This document shows, piece after piece, positions 31,496 through 32,927 of a DNA stretch of 32,927 nt. The notes beneath the pieces are model-generated. The model was not told the DNA's origin. It made no database searches and worked only from the letters and a program-made list of their open reading frames with translations. The stretch's first letter is position 1. Every line of letters starts with the position of its first letter. This DNA comes from Thalassolituus marinus (GTDB lineage: Bacteria; Pseudomonadota; Gammaproteobacteria; Pseudomonadales; Oceanobacteraceae), in the NCBI RefSeq assembly GCF_020320395.1, contig NZ_JAEDAH010000093.1, positions 16,833 through 49,759 of the forward strand, given 5' to 3'. A program made the position numbers and the translations under genes.

Positions 31496-32673
31496 TGGAA
31501 GGTTACATCTTTGACTGGCTGAATCTGTTTTTGCGCTGGTTTCATGTGCTGGCTGGCATCGCCTGGATTGGCGCATCCTTTTATTTTGTCTGGCTTGATC
31601 TGAGTCTGGAGAAACCCAGCGAAGAAAATGAAGCCCGTGGCATTAAAGGCCAGCTGTCTGCCATTCACGGTGGTGGCTTCTATGAAGTGGTGAAGTACAA
31701 GCTCGGACCACAGGTCATGCCTGCTAACCTGCACTGGTTTAAATGGGAGGCCTACACCACCTGGTTGACCGGCTTTTCACTGCTGGCGGTTATGTACTAT
31801 TGGGGTGCGCAGCAATTTCTGATTGATCCGGCAAAAGTGGCATTTTCACAGGCGGGCGCGATTGGTAGCAGTCTGCTGTTTCTTGCTGCAGGTTTTGCCG
31901 TGTACGAGTTGCTGGTTAAGAGCCCGCTGCGCAACAGCAATAAAGGTTTTGCTGCTGTGCTGTTTGTGTTTCTGGTCTTTATGGCCTGGCTGGCAGACCA
32001 GTTATTCGCTGATCGTGCGGCCTATATCCATGTCGGCGCTTTAATCGGCTCGATCATGGCGGGCAATGTGTTCTTCGGCATTATGCCGTCGCAGCGTGAA
32101 CTGGTACGCGCAGTAACTGCCGGTGAAACCCCGGATGCCCGTTACGCCATGCTGGCCAAGCTGCGCTCGACCCACAACAACTACCTGACGCTGCCGCTGG
32201 TCTTTATCATGATCAGCAATCATTACCCGATGACCTACGGCCACGATCATGCCTGGCTGCTACTGGCGGTGATTGCCGTGATTACCGGGCTGGTGCGTCA
32301 TTTCCTCAACCTGAAAACTCAGGGGGCGGGAACTAAGCCGGGTTATTTAATTGCTGCCTTTATCCTGACCATCGCACTGGCAAGCTGGATGGCGCCCAAG
32401 CCGGTGGCAACAACTGGTAATGTGATCAACGCTGATCAGGCGCTGCATATCACCCACCTGCGTTGCGCCGAGTGCCATGCCGCGGCTCCGAGCAGCGATA
32501 TGTTTAAAACGCCCCCGGCAGGGATCATCCTCGAATCTGAAGCACAGCTGCTGCAGTACAAAGATCGCATGATCAGTGCCTTACAAACCAGCTATATGCC
32601 GCTGGGTAATATCACTGCCATGACCGATGATGAGCGTGCTCAACTGTTGGGATGGTTGCAGGCGCAGAAATAA
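31495..32673 (+). CDS. puuD: Membrane urate hydroxylase PuuD with fused cytochrome c
   Basis: 392 residues. The N-terminal ~300 residues have seven or more membrane segments with conserved histidines (LRWFHVLAGIAWIGASFYFV, AANLHWFKWEAYTTW-like NLHWFKWEAYTTWL, LRSTHNNYLTLPLVFIMISN). The C-terminal ~75 residues form a cytochrome c domain: CAECH at 324-328 binds heme and M368 in TSYMPLGN is the likely sixth ligand. This is the PuuD class, which oxidises urate to 5-hydroxyisourate and passes electrons to the respiratory chain instead of making hydrogen peroxide as cofactor-free uricase does. It is last in the operon, sharing an A with the guaD stop. A divergent REP pair follows 11 bases after the stop. 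Confidence 0.95.
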   Translation: MEGYIFDWLNLFLRWFHVLAGIAWIGASFYFVWLDLSLEKPSEENEARGIKGQLSAIHGGGFYEVVKYKLGPQVMPANLHWFKWEAYTTWLTGFSLLAVMYYWGAQQFLIDPAKVAFSQAGAIGSSLLFLAAGFAVYELLVKSPLRNSNKGFAAVLFVFLVFMAWLADQLFADRAAYIHVGALIGSIMAGNVFFGIMPSQRELVRAVTAGETPDARYAMLAKLRSTHNNYLTLPLVFIMISNHYPMTYGHDHAWLLLAVIAVITGLVRHFLNLKTQGAGTKPGYLIAAFILTIALASWMAPKPVATTGNVINADQALHITHLRCAECHAAAPSSDMFKTPPAGIILESEAQLLQYKDRMISALQTSYMPLGNITAMTDDERAQLLGWLQAQK

Positions 32674-32684
32674 ATAGGTTGTCT

Positions 32685-32746
32685 GGTGCGCAGTGCGCAC
32701 CCTACCTTGGTATTTTGTGTATATCGTAGGGTGGACACTGCCCACC
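32685..32746. repeat. REP pair after puuD (BIME-like)
   Basis: A reverse REP at 32685-32705 (GGTGCGC-AGT-GCGCACC then CTAC) faces a forward one at 32726-32746 (GTAG, GGTGGAC-ACT-GCCCACC). The pair could end or stabilise the long purine operon mRNA. Confidence 0.85.
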
Positions 32747-32927
32747 ATCGGGTATAAAAAAGCCGCTGGTATCAGCCACTGCTGTCCCACAGTTTTAAAG
32801 GTATCTGTTTTCTATAAACGACTTTTAAATCCGCAGTGCCTATTGCCTACCAGGGGAACTTACCGAGCGTCGGACCGCCCCTGGCCGGCAGGGCCGACCC
32901 CAGCTTTTCGCTCCTGAAGCGTTACCC
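32747..32927. other. Terminal intergenic stretch, no gene seen
   Basis: No supported gene, REP or terminator is recognised in the last ~180 bases. A short open frame across this region (32693-32917) overlaps REP sequence and is not credible. Confidence 0.5.

Noticed and set aside
1-32927. tRNA, rRNA or riboswitch genes
   Set aside because: No cloverleaf, rRNA segment or purine riboswitch core could be recognised by reading either strand, including upstream of the purine and importer operons.

Overview
The window looks like a chromosomal segment of a marine-type gammaproteobacterium, probably Oceanospirillales (Thalassolituus/Oceanobacter-like). This placement is an inference from overall protein character, a PuuD-type purine operon, a Tsx-like channel and dense GTAG-footed REP elements; no rRNA or other marker gene is present. 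It divides into an unstable accessory half (about 1-18300) and an orderly metabolic half (about 15100-32700).

Accessory half. Positions 1-4960 hold a polymorphic-toxin cassette array on the + strand. It contains a toxin with a GH-E nuclease tip and its SUFU-type immunity gene, an orphan DNA/RNA non-specific endonuclease tip with a YezG-like immunity gene, a second toxin with another C-terminal tip and a pentapeptide-like immunity gene, and a decayed third copy of the shared toxin body. The first two toxin bodies are collinear without gaps over about 690 bases and then diverge abruptly, the signature of C-terminal tip exchange. A fourth orphan tip plus immunity candidate lies at 8351-9286. Around these sit REP palindromes, a REP-associated Y1 (HUH) transposase at 7297-8304, a decayed relic of a second Y1 transposase at 9554-9712, and a REP-bounded segment of about 2.1 kb carrying a beta-CASP metallo-beta-lactamase RNase-like gene that is present twice (4986-7098 and 10676-12854). 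A split YeeE/YedE transporter pair (13254-14077) lies between REP arrays. Another REP array (17355-18294) has nested tandem repeats of 63 and about 182 bases.

Metabolic half. 15099-16448 encodes an 8-oxoguanine deaminase-like amidohydrolase and 16607-17239 a RutR-like TetR regulator. A Tsx-like outer-membrane nucleoside channel (18373-19089) and a nucleoside-type ABC importer (ATPase plus two permeases, 19267-22815, all minus strand) stand divergent from a tightly packed + strand operon xdhA-xdhB-xdhC-alc-uraD-uraH-allA-guaD-puuD (23047-32673).

Together these genes would import nucleosides or purines and convert guanine (GuaD) and 8-oxoguanine to xanthine or urate. Xanthine is oxidised by XdhAB (matured by XdhC), urate by membrane PuuD with a fused cytochrome c, and the products pass through UraH, UraD, Alc and AllA to glyoxylate and urea. 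Allantoinase and the ABC substrate-binding protein are not in the window. Two close matches to the RutR operator (TGACCA-N2-TGGTCA) lie in the divergent ABC/xdhA intergenic region, which ties the linked RutR-like regulator to both operons.
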